A stretch of 64,000 nt of DNA from Kiloniellaceae bacterium (GTDB lineage Bacteria; Pseudomonadota; Alphaproteobacteria; Kiloniellales; J153), in the NCBI GenBank assembly GCA_021776135.1, contig JAJFGL010000055.1:1-64000 (forward strand), in the 5' to 3' direction. The notes beneath the pieces were generated by a model. It ran no database searches. It was not told the origin of the DNA and saw only the letters and a program-made list of their open reading frames with translations. Position 1 is the first letter of the stretch. Every line of letters begins with the position of its first letter. The translations under genes and the position numbers were made by a program. Positions 35,776-44,984 of the stretch are shown one piece after another.

Positions 35776-38766
35776 ATGACGGATCTGTATTTTCGTGGGT
35801 CAAAAGAAAACCAGCCGGCGGCGGGCGATACCGAGCGCGCCGAACACTGCCTGAGCGAATGGGACGAAAAAGCGCGCCGAAGCGCAAATGCCGGCCTGGC
35901 CGCCACCGCGCAATCCCTGGCGAGCGACCCGGACGGACGGCGTCTCCTCGCGGCGATTTTCGGCCACAGCCCCTTCCTGACTCACTGCGTTCTGAACGAT
36001 CTCGACTATAGCGTGCGCCTCCTCAGCCTGGGCCCGTGCGTGGTCCTAGGCGAAGTCGCTAAACAGCTCAAGGAGGAACTGGCGAAAGAAGGCGATCAGC
36101 GTCAAGTCATGGCCGGATTGCGCCGGGCGCGCAATAGGGCTGCCCTGGCCATCGCGGTCGCGGACCTTTCGGGACACTGGCCCCTGTCCCGGCAATTGGC
36201 GGCCTTATCGGCCTTCGCGGAACAAGCGGTTTCCGCCGCCTTGGCCCATTTGTTGAGCCAGGCCGGGGCCCGGGGCGAGTTGGAGCTGGCCCATGCCGGC
36301 GATCCCGAACGCGATTGCGGTTTCGTTATCCTGGGCATGGGCAAGCTAGGCGCCAAGGAGCTCAACTATTCCTCCGATATCGATCTCATCGTTCTCTACG
36401 ATCCCGGCAAGGCGCGCTATCTGGGGCCGCGCGGGGCGCCCGAAGGCTTCGTCCGGCTGACCCGGGACCTGGTCCGTATACTGGAGGATCGAACCGCCGA
36501 GGGCTATGTCTTCCGCACCGATTTGCGCCTGCGCCCTGATCCGGGGGCCATGCCCATCGCCATGACCTTCAATTCCGCCATGACCTACTACGAAAGCCTG
36601 GGTCAGAACTGGGAACGCGCGGCCATGATCAAGGCCCGCCCGATCGCCGGCGATCTGGTCTTGGGTCAGGAATTCCTGGCCGAGCTGCGACCCTTCGTGT
36701 GGCGCAAGAACTTGGATTTCTGGGCAATCCAGGATATCCATTCGATCAAGCGCCAAATCCATGCCCACAGGGGCGGCGCCAAGATCGCGGTCCTTGGCCA
36801 TAATATCAAGCTGGGACGCGGCGGCATCCGGGAAATCGAGCTCTACGCCCAAACCCAGCAATTGATCTGGGGCGGGCGGACCCCCACCCTGCGCCAAGCC
36901 CGCACCGAAGATGCCCTGGACGCCCTGGCCACCGCCGGCCATGCGACGCCTGAAACAGCCGAGGAACTAAAATCCGCCTACCGGTATCTGCGTAAGCTGG
37001 AGCATCGCTTGCAGATGGTCGAGGATCAACAGACCCAAACCCTGCCCAAAGACGAACCGGGCCTGGCGCGCTTGGCCGCTTTCATGGGCGACGAAAGCGT
37101 TCAAGATTTCCGCAAAGAGCTCTTGGCCGTCCTGGGCACGGTCGAAAATCACTACGCCGATTTGTTCGAGGAAGCCCCCGGCCTATCCACAAGCGGCAAT
37201 CTGGTTTTCACCGGCGGCGAAGCGGAGCCTGGCACGCTGGAAACCCTGGCCACCATGGGTTTTCCCGATGGGGGCAAGGTCTTCGAGCTGGTGCGCGCCT
37301 GGCATCATGGACGGCACCGGGCGACGCGTTCGACCCGCGCCCGGCAACTGCTGACCGAATTGATGCCGACCTTGCTGCAAGCGCTGGGCAATACCACCCA
37401 GCCCGACCATGCCCTAATCAAGTTCGATGAGTTCCTGGCCGGCTTGCCCGCCGGGGTGCAACTGTTTTCCCTGCTTCATGCCAATCCCGGTTTGCTCGAT
37501 ATGCTGGCCGAGATCATGGGCGGCGCACCGGGTTTGGCCGAGCGCCTGAGCCGCAATCCGGCGCTGCTCGAAGCGGTTCTCTCGTCAGACTTCTTCGATC
37601 CGATCCCACAACGTCCGGTCTTGGCGCAGGAAATTGCGGCGGCGCTCGAGCAAGCTCGTGATTTCCAGGATGTCCTCGATCTGGCCCGCCGCTGGGCCAA
37701 CGACCGGCGCTTTCAAGCCGGCGTTCATATCCTGCGCCATATCGGCGACATCGATGATTCCGGGCGCGCGCTGAGCGACATCGCGGACACGCTGCTTCAC
37801 GGTCTGGCCGCCCCCGTATTGAGCGAGTTCGCCCGCCTGCACGGCAAGATCGAAGGCCCGGGCTTGGCCGTGGTCGCCATGGGCAAGCTGGGGGCGCGGG
37901 AAATGACCGTGGCCTCCGACCTCGACCTGGTATTCATTTACCGGGCGGTGGAGACTTGCGAGCAATCGGACGGTGCGAAACCGCTCGACTCAACCCAGTA
38001 TTTCGGCCGCCTGTCGCAACGCACCATTGGGGCGCTGAGCGCCCTGACACCAGAAGGCCGGCTCTATGAGATCGACATGCGGCTGCGGCCTTCCGGCAGC
38101 AAGGGGCCGGTCGCCTCGACCCTGCCCAGTTGGCGCCGCTACTACGACCGGGATGCCTGGACCTGGGAACACATGGCGCTGACCCGGGCCCGGGTCGTGA
38201 CCGGCGAGCCTGAATTCAAGGCCCTTATCGAAGCTGAAATACAGGATATTTTACGGGCACCGCGCGACGGCGACGCCTTGTTGCGCGACATCGCGGCCAT
38301 GCGCGCGCGCATCGCCAAGGAACATCCCGCGGCCAGCCTATGGTCGGTGAAATACCTGCGCGGCGGCCTGATGGACCTGGAATTCCTGGCTGAATACCTG
38401 ATCTTGCGCCACGCCCAGGCTCACCCGGAAATCATAGACGGATCGACGCAAGGCGCCTTCGCCAAGCTGGTCGAGGCCGGCCTGCTCGACCGGGCGCGCG
38501 GCAAAACCTTGATCGAGGCAACCCGGCTCATGCGCCAGGTCCAGGGCATGTTGCGCCTGGTCGCCACGCCCGCCTTCGACGCCGATAGCGGAACCCCGGC
38601 CTTGAAAACCTCCCTGGCGCGCGCCGCCGGTCTCGCCGATTTCGCCACCCTGCGCGAAACCTTGGAAACGACCGCAGCGGCGGTCGCGGCGATTTTCACC
38701 GAGATGATCGTGGAACCGGCGGGCGCCCTGCCGCCACCCGGCCCCGAGGCACCCCATGCACGCTGA
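35776..38766 (+). CDS. glnE: Glutamine synthetase adenylyltransferase GlnE
   Basis: This 996-residue bifunctional enzyme adenylylates and deadenylylates glutamine synthetase in response to PII. Two nucleotidyltransferase domains are visible: the N-terminal one with LGMGKLGAKELNYSSDIDL and the C-terminal one with VAMGKLGAREMTVASDLDL, each with the G-K-L-G and D-x-D pattern. RRIEGYVFRTDLRLRPDP-like and YEIDMRLRPSGSKGP segments follow each. The length is normal. The ATG at 35776 follows GCCGGA. The 3' end overlaps the cyclase gene by 11 bases. Confidence 0.96.
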   Translation: MTDLYFRGSKENQPAAGDTERAEHCLSEWDEKARRSANAGLAATAQSLASDPDGRRLLAAIFGHSPFLTHCVLNDLDYSVRLLSLGPCVVLGEVAKQLKEELAKEGDQRQVMAGLRRARNRAALAIAVADLSGHWPLSRQLAALSAFAEQAVSAALAHLLSQAGARGELELAHAGDPERDCGFVILGMGKLGAKELNYSSDIDLIVLYDPGKARYLGPRGAPEGFVRLTRDLVRILEDRTAEGYVFRTDLRLRPDPGAMPIAMTFNSAMTYYESLGQNWERAAMIKARPIAGDLVLGQEFLAELRPFVWRKNLDFWAIQDIHSIKRQIHAHRGGAKIAVLGHNIKLGRGGIREIELYAQTQQLIWGGRTPTLRQARTEDALDALATAGHATPETAEELKSAYRYLRKLEHRLQMVEDQQTQTLPKDEPGLARLAAFMGDESVQDFRKELLAVLGTVENHYADLFEEAPGLSTSGNLVFTGGEAEPGTLETLATMGFPDGGKVFELVRAWHHGRHRATRSTRARQLLTELMPTLLQALGNTTQPDHALIKFDEFLAGLPAGVQLFSLLHANPGLLDMLAEIMGGAPGLAERLSRNPALLEAVLSSDFFDPIPQRPVLAQEIAAALEQARDFQDVLDLARRWANDRRFQAGVHILRHIGDIDDSGRALSDIADTLLHGLAAPVLSEFARLHGKIEGPGLAVVAMGKLGAREMTVASDLDLVFIYRAVETCEQSDGAKPLDSTQYFGRLSQRTIGALSALTPEGRLYEIDMRLRPSGSKGPVASTLPSWRRYYDRDAWTWEHMALTRARVVTGEPEFKALIEAEIQDILRAPRDGDALLRDIAAMRARIAKEHPAASLWSVKYLRGGLMDLEFLAEYLILRHAQAHPEIIDGSTQGAFAKLVEAGLLDRARGKTLIEATRLMRQVQGMLRLVATPAFDADSGTPALKTSLARAAGLADFATLRETLETTAAAVAAIFTEMIVEPAGALPPPGPEAPHAR

Positions 38767-40060
38767 AACCGCCCGCCTGGTCGGGGCCGCCGAGGCCAAG
38801 GCGGAACGCCTGGTCGCCGCGATCCGGGTCATCGTCGCCATGGCCCTGGGCGTCATCTTCGCGCTGCAGGTCGCGCCCTTGATGTCGGCGATGGGCGAGA
38901 TGATGCGCGGGCGCGTGGTCTTCGCCGGCATCTCAATCGTCGCCTATTTCATCTTCGGCATCGTTTCGTACAGAATCGCCGGGAGTCAACGATACCGGGC
39001 TTGGATGTCATGGGTCTTCGCGGCACTGGACGTGGCTTTCATTCTATTCAATCTGTACCACAACATAACGCACACGGGCCTGCCACCGGCATACATAACC
39101 AGTTTCGTGGCGATCTGGTTGGCGCCGCTGATCCTGGCTTTCGGCGCCTTGCGATACAGTCCCTTCCTGCAAGGTTTCGTGACATTCGGCCTGCTAGGCG
39201 GTGTCGTGTATCTGGCGATCCGCACAGGGACAGATCCGCAAGCATCGGCCGAGCCAATGCCCGAGGTGTTTTCCCGCCTGTTCGAAACCACACCCAACGC
39301 AATCCGCCTGACGATCCTGGCGCTGGCCGGCTTGGTGCTCATCGTCGCGGCGGCACGCACCCGCGCCCTGTTGCGCGACGCGGTGGAGGACAGCCGGCGG
39401 CGGTCCAACTTGACCCGTTATCTGCCACCGCAAATCGCAACCTGGCTGTCCGATGCCAGTCTCGAGGAAATCCAGGGCGGACAGCATCAAACGGTCGCCA
39501 TCCTCTTCACCGATATCCGGGGTTTCACGGGCCGCACGCAAACCATGGCCGCCACCGAACTGACCCGCTTCATTAGCGAGTTCCGGGCTTGCGTGACGGC
39601 GGCGGCCGAGGCGCATGGCGGGGTCATCGACAAGTTCGTCGGCGATTCCGCCATGGTGGTCTTCGGCATTCCCGAACCCGGCCCACACGATGCCCGCCAA
39701 GCCCTGGATTGCGCCCAGGCGATCGTCGTGAACCTCGCGGCCTGGAACCAGCGTTTGACGGAACGCGGCCAAGCGCCGATGGAGATCGGAATCGGCGTGC
39801 ATTGCGGCGAGGTATTTTGCGGCGCTGTCGGCGATGCGGCGCGGCTGGAATTCACGGTCTTGGGCGACGCGGTCAATGTCGCCGCGCGGATCGAGCAGCA
39901 CACCAAGACCGCCGGTTATTCCCTACTCGCCTCCCGTGCCTTGATCGAGGCGGCCGGCACCAACCCGGAACAAGAACCCTGGCGCGCCTTACCCCAAGTC
40001 TCTCTACGCGGGCACTCCGGCACAATCGACTTATTCAGCTTCGGCTCCTTAAAATCCTGA
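38756..40060 (+). CDS. Membrane-anchored class III adenylate/guanylate cyclase
   Basis: This 434-residue protein has a hydrophobic N-terminal half with about six spans (residues 20-210), then a short linker (RSNLTRYLPPQIATWL) and a class III cyclase catalytic domain. The latter shows VAILFTDIRGFTGRTQ with the metal-binding Asp, HGGVIDKFVGDSAMVVFG with the second Asp, and FTVLGDAVNVAARIEQ with the transition-state Asn/Arg. It makes a cyclic nucleotide in response to a membrane signal. It is translationally linked to glnE. Confidence 0.93.
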   Translation: MHAETARLVGAAEAKAERLVAAIRVIVAMALGVIFALQVAPLMSAMGEMMRGRVVFAGISIVAYFIFGIVSYRIAGSQRYRAWMSWVFAALDVAFILFNLYHNITHTGLPPAYITSFVAIWLAPLILAFGALRYSPFLQGFVTFGLLGGVVYLAIRTGTDPQASAEPMPEVFSRLFETTPNAIRLTILALAGLVLIVAAARTRALLRDAVEDSRRRSNLTRYLPPQIATWLSDASLEEIQGGQHQTVAILFTDIRGFTGRTQTMAATELTRFISEFRACVTAAAEAHGGVIDKFVGDSAMVVFGIPEPGPHDARQALDCAQAIVVNLAAWNQRLTERGQAPMEIGIGVHCGEVFCGAVGDAARLEFTVLGDAVNVAARIEQHTKTAGYSLLASRALIEAAGTNPEQEPWRALPQVSLRGHSGTIDLFSFGSLKS

Positions 40061-40151
40061 TCCTCAGGATACGCTCGCCTTTACATGGCTGCCCGTATGT
40101 CCAGGACCGCTATAATATTCCTGTAAAAGGGTTTGAATAATTTCTTTCTAT

Positions 40152-40175
40152 ATCGTACATACTGGTATGTACGAT
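40152..40175. promoter_or_regulatory. TetR-type operator, perfect 24-bp palindrome
   Basis: ATCGTACATAC-TG-GTATGTACGAT is a perfect inverted repeat with 11-base arms around two central bases. It ends 25 bases upstream of the MAPEG gene start, in the promoter of the MAPEG-TetR-GST operon. The size and symmetry are those of a TetR-family operator, and the TetR gene of the operon is the natural ligand, giving autoregulation. Confidence 0.8.
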
Positions 40176-40200
40176 TTTGAACTACGGAGAATATGATCAA

Positions 40201-40611
40201 ATGACCGCCTCACTGCCGCCGGAGATATTCTGGCTTGTCGCCGCAAGCTTGATGTCGGCCTTGATCTGGGTGCCATATATTGTCAACCGCATAAGCGAGA
40301 ACGGGCTTTGGACCGCCATAAGTAATCCGAGGCCCGATACACGGCCGCGCGCGGACTGGGCACACCGGATGGAATGCGCCCATAGGAACGCGGTGGAAAA
40401 TCTCGTGATTTTCGCCCCCCTGGCGCTGGCGGTTCAGGTCACCGGCACCGCGACGGCACTTACGGCCGGCGCGGCCATGGTTTACTTCTACGCCCGCGCC
40501 GCGCACTTGGTTATTTTTGTGTTTGGCATTCCGCTCCTGCGCACGCTTGCCTTCACTGCCGGATTCGCGGCTCAGATAACCCTAGCGCTCTCCCTGCTCG
40601 GCGTCGTGTAA
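40201..40611 (+). CDS. MAPEG-family membrane protein
   Basis: This 136-residue protein has about four spans and resembles the MAPEG family (membrane glutathione transferases and relatives): RADWAHRMECAHRNAVENLVIF contains the conserved R-x-x-R/H-x-N-x-x-E pattern, followed by YFYARAAHLVIFVFGIPLLR. ATG 40201 with GGAG ten bases upstream was chosen over TTG 40177, which would begin next to the operator. First gene of an operon with a TetR regulator and a soluble glutathione transferase, suggesting detoxification of electrophiles. Confidence 0.85.
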   Translation: MTASLPPEIFWLVAASLMSALIWVPYIVNRISENGLWTAISNPRPDTRPRADWAHRMECAHRNAVENLVIFAPLALAVQVTGTATALTAGAAMVYFYARAAHLVIFVFGIPLLRTLAFTAGFAAQITLALSLLGVV

Positions 40612-40615
40612 AGAA

Positions 40616-41185
40616 ATGGAATCGAAACGCGAAGAGCTGATCGCGGCCACGAAGACGCTGCTTTGGGAGCTCGGCTACGAGGCCATGAGTCCCAAGAAAA
40701 TCATGCGCGAAAGCGGCGCCGGTCAAGGTAGCCTTTATCACCACTTCAGCGGCAAGATGGATCTGGCGGTAACGGCGCTAAGCGAAGTCGAGGCGGAAAT
40801 GCACGGCCGTTTCGACCGCATTTTCAATTCCGGAAAACCGCCTTTGGCGCGCTTGTTCGACTACCTCGGCGTAAAAAGATACGGCCTCAAGGGGTGCCGC
40901 CTCGGGCGGCTCGCCAATGAATCTTCTATCGCCGAGGCGGCCTTGCGCGAACCCCTGGGCCGGTATTTCCGCCATGTCGAGAAAGTCATAACCAAGACCC
41001 TGGCGGAAGCCGTGGCGCGGGGGGAACTCGACCCGGCGGTCAAACCGAAACCCCTGGCGGTGGCCATGGTGGCCGCGATTCAGGGCGGCTTCATCCTAAG
41101 CCGCCTCCACAATAACCCAAGATACATCCGTCTTGCGGCCGAAGGCGCCGCCGCCATGCTTCAAGCTCATGCAAGAAAACATTAG
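40616..41185 (+). CDS. TetR-family regulator
   Basis: This 189-residue protein has a TetR N-terminal HTH (ATKTLLWELGYEAMSPKKI and SGAGQGSLYHHFSGKMDLA) and a helical ligand-binding domain containing GCRLGRLANE, typical of the group that senses small electrophiles. It starts four bases after the MAPEG stop. It most likely binds the palindrome at 40152-40175 and releases it on ligand binding. Confidence 0.93.
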   Translation: MESKREELIAATKTLLWELGYEAMSPKKIMRESGAGQGSLYHHFSGKMDLAVTALSEVEAEMHGRFDRIFNSGKPPLARLFDYLGVKRYGLKGCRLGRLANESSIAEAALREPLGRYFRHVEKVITKTLAEAVARGELDPAVKPKPLAVAMVAAIQGGFILSRLHNNPRYIRLAAEGAAAMLQAHARKH

Positions 41186-41210
41186 CCCAGAAAAAGAAAG
41201 AGACATTCCC

Positions 41211-41813
41211 ATGCTCCTACTCTCCGCCGGCACCTCCCCCTACGCCCGTAAGGTCCGCATCGTTGTCGCCGAAAAAGGACTCGAGTCTCGAATCGACGAG
41301 CAAGCTTGCAGCCCCTTCGACAGCACGCCGGAACTTCTGGCGGTGAATCCGCTCAGCAAGATCCCATGCCTGGTGCTGGACGATGGGACCGCGCTCTACG
41401 ACTCCCCGGTTATCGTTGAATACCTCGACAGTCTGGACCCGGCCAAACCCTTGATCCCGCGCGATGGCGCGGCCCGCTGGCAGGTTTTGCGGCAGCAGGC
41501 CCTGGGCGATGGCATCATGGACGCGGCCTTCAACACGGTTATCGAAAGCCGCCGCCCCGAGGCGCAGCAATCGTCTGACTGGAACAAGCGCTGGAGAGCG
41601 GCCATCGACCGCGGCATCGCCGCCATGGATGGAGAAATCGAATCGCTGGCTGAGCAACCTAGTCTGGCGCACATCGCCTATGGCTGCGCGCTTGGATATC
41701 TGGAACTCCGCCTATCCGATATACCCTGGCGCGCGCGGCATCCGAAAACAGCGGCCTGGTACGATAGCTTCGCCAAGCGCCCCTCCATGGCCGCGACCCA
41801 CCCCGAAGGCTAG
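41211..41813 (+). CDS. Glutathione S-transferase
   Basis: This 200-residue protein has the thioredoxin-fold N-terminal domain (LLLSAGTSPYARKVRIVVAE, with Ser in the active-site position, VNPLSKIPCLVLDDG, LYDSPVIVEYLDSL) and the helical C-terminal GST domain (LAHIAYGCALGYLELR). It should conjugate glutathione to electrophiles. Start MLLLSAG at 41211 was preferred to an upstream frame. Third gene of the MAPEG-TetR-GST operon. Confidence 0.92.
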   Translation: MLLLSAGTSPYARKVRIVVAEKGLESRIDEQACSPFDSTPELLAVNPLSKIPCLVLDDGTALYDSPVIVEYLDSLDPAKPLIPRDGAARWQVLRQQALGDGIMDAAFNTVIESRRPEAQQSSDWNKRWRAAIDRGIAAMDGEIESLAEQPSLAHIAYGCALGYLELRLSDIPWRARHPKTAAWYDSFAKRPSMAATHPEG

Positions 41814-41830
41814 AACTTGACAAGCCGCGC

Positions 41831-42346
41831 TTAGTAGGCCCCGGCAAACGCGGCCTTGGACAACAGGCCGCGCATCCTGTCCACCACGGTTTCCGGCGCC
41901 AGGTCGAACTTGAGCCCGAGGTCCGCCCCATCGCGCCAAACGACACGGGCGGGGAAAAAACCGAAATGACGCAGGCCAAGCGTGATTTTGGATATTTCGG
42001 CCATGGGATCGACCAGCCGGATACGCGCGCCGCCGGCGGAAAAATCAATCACATCGCAGAGGTTATCGACCTTAGTGACAACCTCGGTATGGAGCGACCC
42101 AAAGAGGCAGGTACGCAAGCGCTTGTGGGTGCGCCGCTTTTGAGGCTCAGCGCTGGATTTGGCCGGCCGGGATTTCTCTTGGAACCAGGAACCGGGCGGC
42201 AGGTAGCGAAACGGCCCTTGGCGGCGTCTTAAGCCTTCACCCGCGGCTTGCACCGCCAAGACGGAAATCGGAATTGCCACACTCGCCGTCATGAGGATAA
42301 CAATTGCGGCAGTCAGGAACCTCGACACCAGCTCTTGATATTCCAT
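41831..42346 (-). CDS. Membrane-anchored PilZ-domain protein
   Basis: This 171-residue protein begins with one membrane span (FLTAAIVILMTASVAIPISVL) and ends in a PilZ-like domain: QKRRTHKRLRT provides the RxxxR-type arginines and VIDFSAGGARIRL the D-x-S-x-x-G motif that together bind cyclic-di-GMP. ARVVWRDGADLGLKF matches the end of the fold. It may couple c-di-GMP to an envelope function. It converges on the GST gene. Confidence 0.82.
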   Translation of the reverse strand: MEYQELVSRFLTAAIVILMTASVAIPISVLAVQAAGEGLRRRQGPFRYLPPGSWFQEKSRPAKSSAEPQKRRTHKRLRTCLFGSLHTEVVTKVDNLCDVIDFSAGGARIRLVDPMAEISKITLGLRHFGFFPARVVWRDGADLGLKFDLAPETVVDRMRGLLSKAAFAGAY

Positions 42347-42369
42347 GCGCCACCTCCTGAGGATTTTTC

Positions 42370-42495
42370 GTTAGATGATTACCAACATATAATATATCTA
42401 TATTTATAAATTACTAAAATATAAATTCTATTCAAATATACATTATAAATTGTTATAGTTATCGCATATTCATTATTTACTGTTCATTTAACATG
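42370..42495. other. Strongly AT-rich intergenic island
   Basis: This stretch is mostly A and T (runs of ATAT, TATAAATTA), in sharp contrast to the GC-rich neighbours on both sides. No open frame, tRNA or clear hairpin terminator was found. It may be a promoter-rich, bent or easily melted region ahead of the DUF455 gene and behind the PilZ gene, or a remnant of foreign DNA. Confidence 0.6.
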
Positions 42496-42596
42496 AGACT
42501 GGCGCCTCCAATGCGGGAACCCAATGTCTTGACGCCGGGTTCGGCTGGTCTCAGAACAAGCAAGGCCGCGATATCAAGGAGCGTGCGAAGATCGTT

Positions 42597-43445
42597 ATGA
42601 GGACCGGTGAAATGGAAATGCCCGGCTTGGCCGAGGCCGCCGCCGGGATCTTGGCTAACCCGGACCCTTGGGAGAAAGCGGCGCTCAGCGCCCGCACGGC
42701 CCAGGCCTGGGCCAAAGGTGAGCTCCATGAACAGGCGCTTTCCCAGCCCCTTCCGGGGCGCCCTGGGCGGCCCGAGGCGCCGGTATTGAAGCCCCCGCGC
42801 GAGGTACCCCGGCGCCGGATCGGGCCGGGCGAAAGAGGCCGCATCGCCCTGCTGCACGCCCTGACCCATATTGAGCTGAACGCCATCGATCTGGCTTGGG
42901 ATCTGCTGGCCCGTTTTTCCAGCCCCGCCCTGCCGCGCGCCTTTCGCGACGATTGGGTGCGGGTGGCGGCGGAAGAAGCCCAGCACTTCTTGCTGCTGAG
43001 CGAACGCCTGGGAGAGCTAGGCGCGGCCTATGGCGACCTCCCAGCCCACGATGGCCTCTGGGAGGCCGCTGAGGCGACCGCCAGCGACCTGCTGGCCCGC
43101 CTGGCCGTGGTCCCTCTGGTCCTGGAGGCCCGGGGCCTGGATGTCACGCCGGGCATGATCGAGCGGCTGAAGGCCGTGGACGACACCGGAAGCGCGGACA
43201 TCCTGGGCCGTATCTATAGCGACGAAATCGGCCATGTGGCGATCGGCAAACGCTGGTTCGACTTTATCTGCGCTCAAAGAGGTCTGGTCCCGGAAGAAAC
43301 CTGGCGCGCCCTGGTCGCCACCCACTTCAAGGGCGCCATCAAGCCGCCCTTCAACGAAGCTGCTCGCCGCCAAGCGGGCATGGAGGCCGGGTTCTACGCC
43401 CCCAAAACGTGGACATGCACACATGACCCGGGACCAGTTCGATAG
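42597..43445 (+). CDS. DUF455 ferritin-like protein
   Basis: This 282-residue protein has the ferritin-like metal motifs of the DUF455 family: LTHIELNAIDLAWD, VAAEEAQHFLLL, VVPLVLEARGLDVTPGM, and SDEIGHVAIGKRWF. The Glu and His pairs suggest a di-iron or dimanganese centre. Its function is unknown. ATG 42597 is used; ATG 42612 is also possible. The end overlaps the MmcQ gene by 23 bases. Confidence 0.87.
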   Translation: MRTGEMEMPGLAEAAAGILANPDPWEKAALSARTAQAWAKGELHEQALSQPLPGRPGRPEAPVLKPPREVPRRRIGPGERGRIALLHALTHIELNAIDLAWDLLARFSSPALPRAFRDDWVRVAAEEAQHFLLLSERLGELGAAYGDLPAHDGLWEAAEATASDLLARLAVVPLVLEARGLDVTPGMIERLKAVDDTGSADILGRIYSDEIGHVAIGKRWFDFICAQRGLVPEETWRALVATHFKGAIKPPFNEAARRQAGMEAGFYAPKTWTCTHDPGPVR

Positions 43446-43776
43446 CTTCTGCGGCGGCTTAACCGCCACCGCAAATGTGATTCAATGGGGCAATGCCTCG
43501 GTCTGGAAAGTCGGCGGCAAGATATTCGCCATCTGCTCGACATGGGGCGCGGGCAAGGGCCGGAAAATTTCCTTCAAGTGCAGCGACATGTCCTACACGC
43601 TTTTGCGCGAACAGGCGGGCATTATCCCGGCGCCTTATTTGGCGCGCGCGAAATGGGTGCAATTGGAAACGGCCAAAGCCATGAGCGCCAAGGATATAAA
43701 ACTCTATATCCAAGAGGCGCATAACATCGTTGCCGGCAAGCTCACCAAGGCCAAGCGCGCCGAACTCGGACTCTAG
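43423..43776 (+). CDS. MmcQ/YjbR-family protein
   Basis: This 117-residue protein belongs to the MmcQ/YjbR group: [49 protein letters not shown] and a C-terminal helix with [12 protein letters not shown]. The group has a double-wing DNA-binding-like fold and unknown function. It starts inside the end of the DUF455 gene, and its stop shares bases with the stop of the convergent prfB. Confidence 0.88.
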   Translation: MTRDQFDSFCGGLTATANVIQWGNASVWKVGGKIFAICSTWGAGKGRKISFKCSDMSYTLLREQAGIIPAPYLARAKWVQLETAKAMSAKDIKLYIQEAHNIVAGKLTKAKRAELGL

Positions 43777-44898
43777 GACGCCTCCCCCTCCTCCTCCTCG
43801 CCGCCCAGACGGGCCGCGAGGGAAGCTTCGAGAAATTGATCGATATCGCCGTCGAGCACGGCCTGAACGTTGCCGGTCTCGACCCCGGTGCGCAGATCCT
43901 TGATCATCTGATAGGGCTGCAGAACGTAAGAGCGTATCTGGTGGCCCCAGCCGATATCGGTCTTGGCGGCGGCCTCGGCCTCGGCCGCCTCCTCGCGCTT
44001 GCGCAACTCGAACTCGTACAGGCGGGCGCGCAGCATCTTCATGGCCGCGGCCCGGTTCTTGTGTTGCGAGCGGTCGTTCTGACACTGGACCACGATACCG
44101 GTCGGCAGGTGGGTCATGCGCACCGCGCTATCGGTTTTATTGACATGCTGTCCGCCGGCGCCCGAGGCGCGGTAGGTATCGATACGCAGATCCTTATCCA
44201 GCACCTCGACCTCAATGGTGTCGTCGACGACCGGATAAACCCAGGCCGAGGCAAAGCTGGTGTGGCGCCGCGATTGGGAATCGAAAGGCGAGATGCGGAC
44301 CAGGCGGTGCACGCCGGATTCGGTTTTCATCCAGCCGTAGGCGTTGTGGCCCTTGAAGCAAAGGGTCGCCGACTTCATGCCCGCCTCCTCACCCGCGCTC
44401 TCCTCCATCCATTCGACCTTATAGCCATGGGCCTCGGCCCAGCGGGTGTACATGCGCAGCAGGATTTCGGCCCAGTCCTGAGCCTCGGTGCCGCCGGCGC
44501 CGGCGTGGATTTCCAGATAGCAATCGTTGGCGTCAGCCTCGCCGGACAGCAGGCTCTCAAGCTGGCGCTTGGCGATAGTTTCGCCCAGGGCGCGCAGGTC
44601 TTTCTCGGCCTCGGCGACACTGGCGGCGTCGTCCTCCATCTCGCCCAACTCGATCAGGGTCAGGGCGTCGTCCAGGCGTTGCTCATAGCCGCGGTAATCG
44701 GTGATGGAGGTATCCAGTTGGGTGCGCTCGCGCATGAGCGACTGGGCCGCCTCCTGGTCGTTCCAGAGGTCAGGGTCTTCGGCCCGGACGTTCAATTCCT
44801 CCAGGCGCCGCAGGGCCCGGTCCCAGTCAAAGATGCCTCCTCAGCAGTGCCAAGGACTGCTTGATTTCATCAACCGCCGCTTCGGTCTCGGCCCGCAC
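43773..44898 (-). CDS. prfB: Peptide chain release factor 2, with programmed +1 frameshift
   Basis: RF2 reads UGA and UAA. Translation starts at GTG 44898 behind GGAGG, runs 23 codons to CTT and meets an in-frame TGA at 44829-44827. A +1 shift continues as [12 protein letters not shown] in the long frame, giving about 374 residues. The SPF specificity motif is in [13 protein letters not shown] and the catalytic GGQ in [17 protein letters not shown]. The frameshift signal is a separate entry. This gene must be annotated as a join; read without the shift it would be missing its N-terminus. Confidence 0.96.
44826..44841 (-). promoter_or_regulatory. prfB programmed +1 frameshift site
   Basis: On the minus strand the sequence is AGGAGG-CAT-CTT-TGA-C. 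The internal Shine-Dalgarno hexamer (44841-44836), 3-nt spacer, slippery CTT and stop TGA followed by C match the known RF2 autoregulatory site. Low RF2 lets ribosomes slip on CTT and make more RF2. Confidence 0.95.
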
Positions 44899-44984
44899 GT
44901 AAATTCCTCCGGAAAACGGGAAAACGCGGGCCCATTCCGGCCCGCGCTTATAGATATACGCCGTCCCGGCGCCTTGTCCATGTG

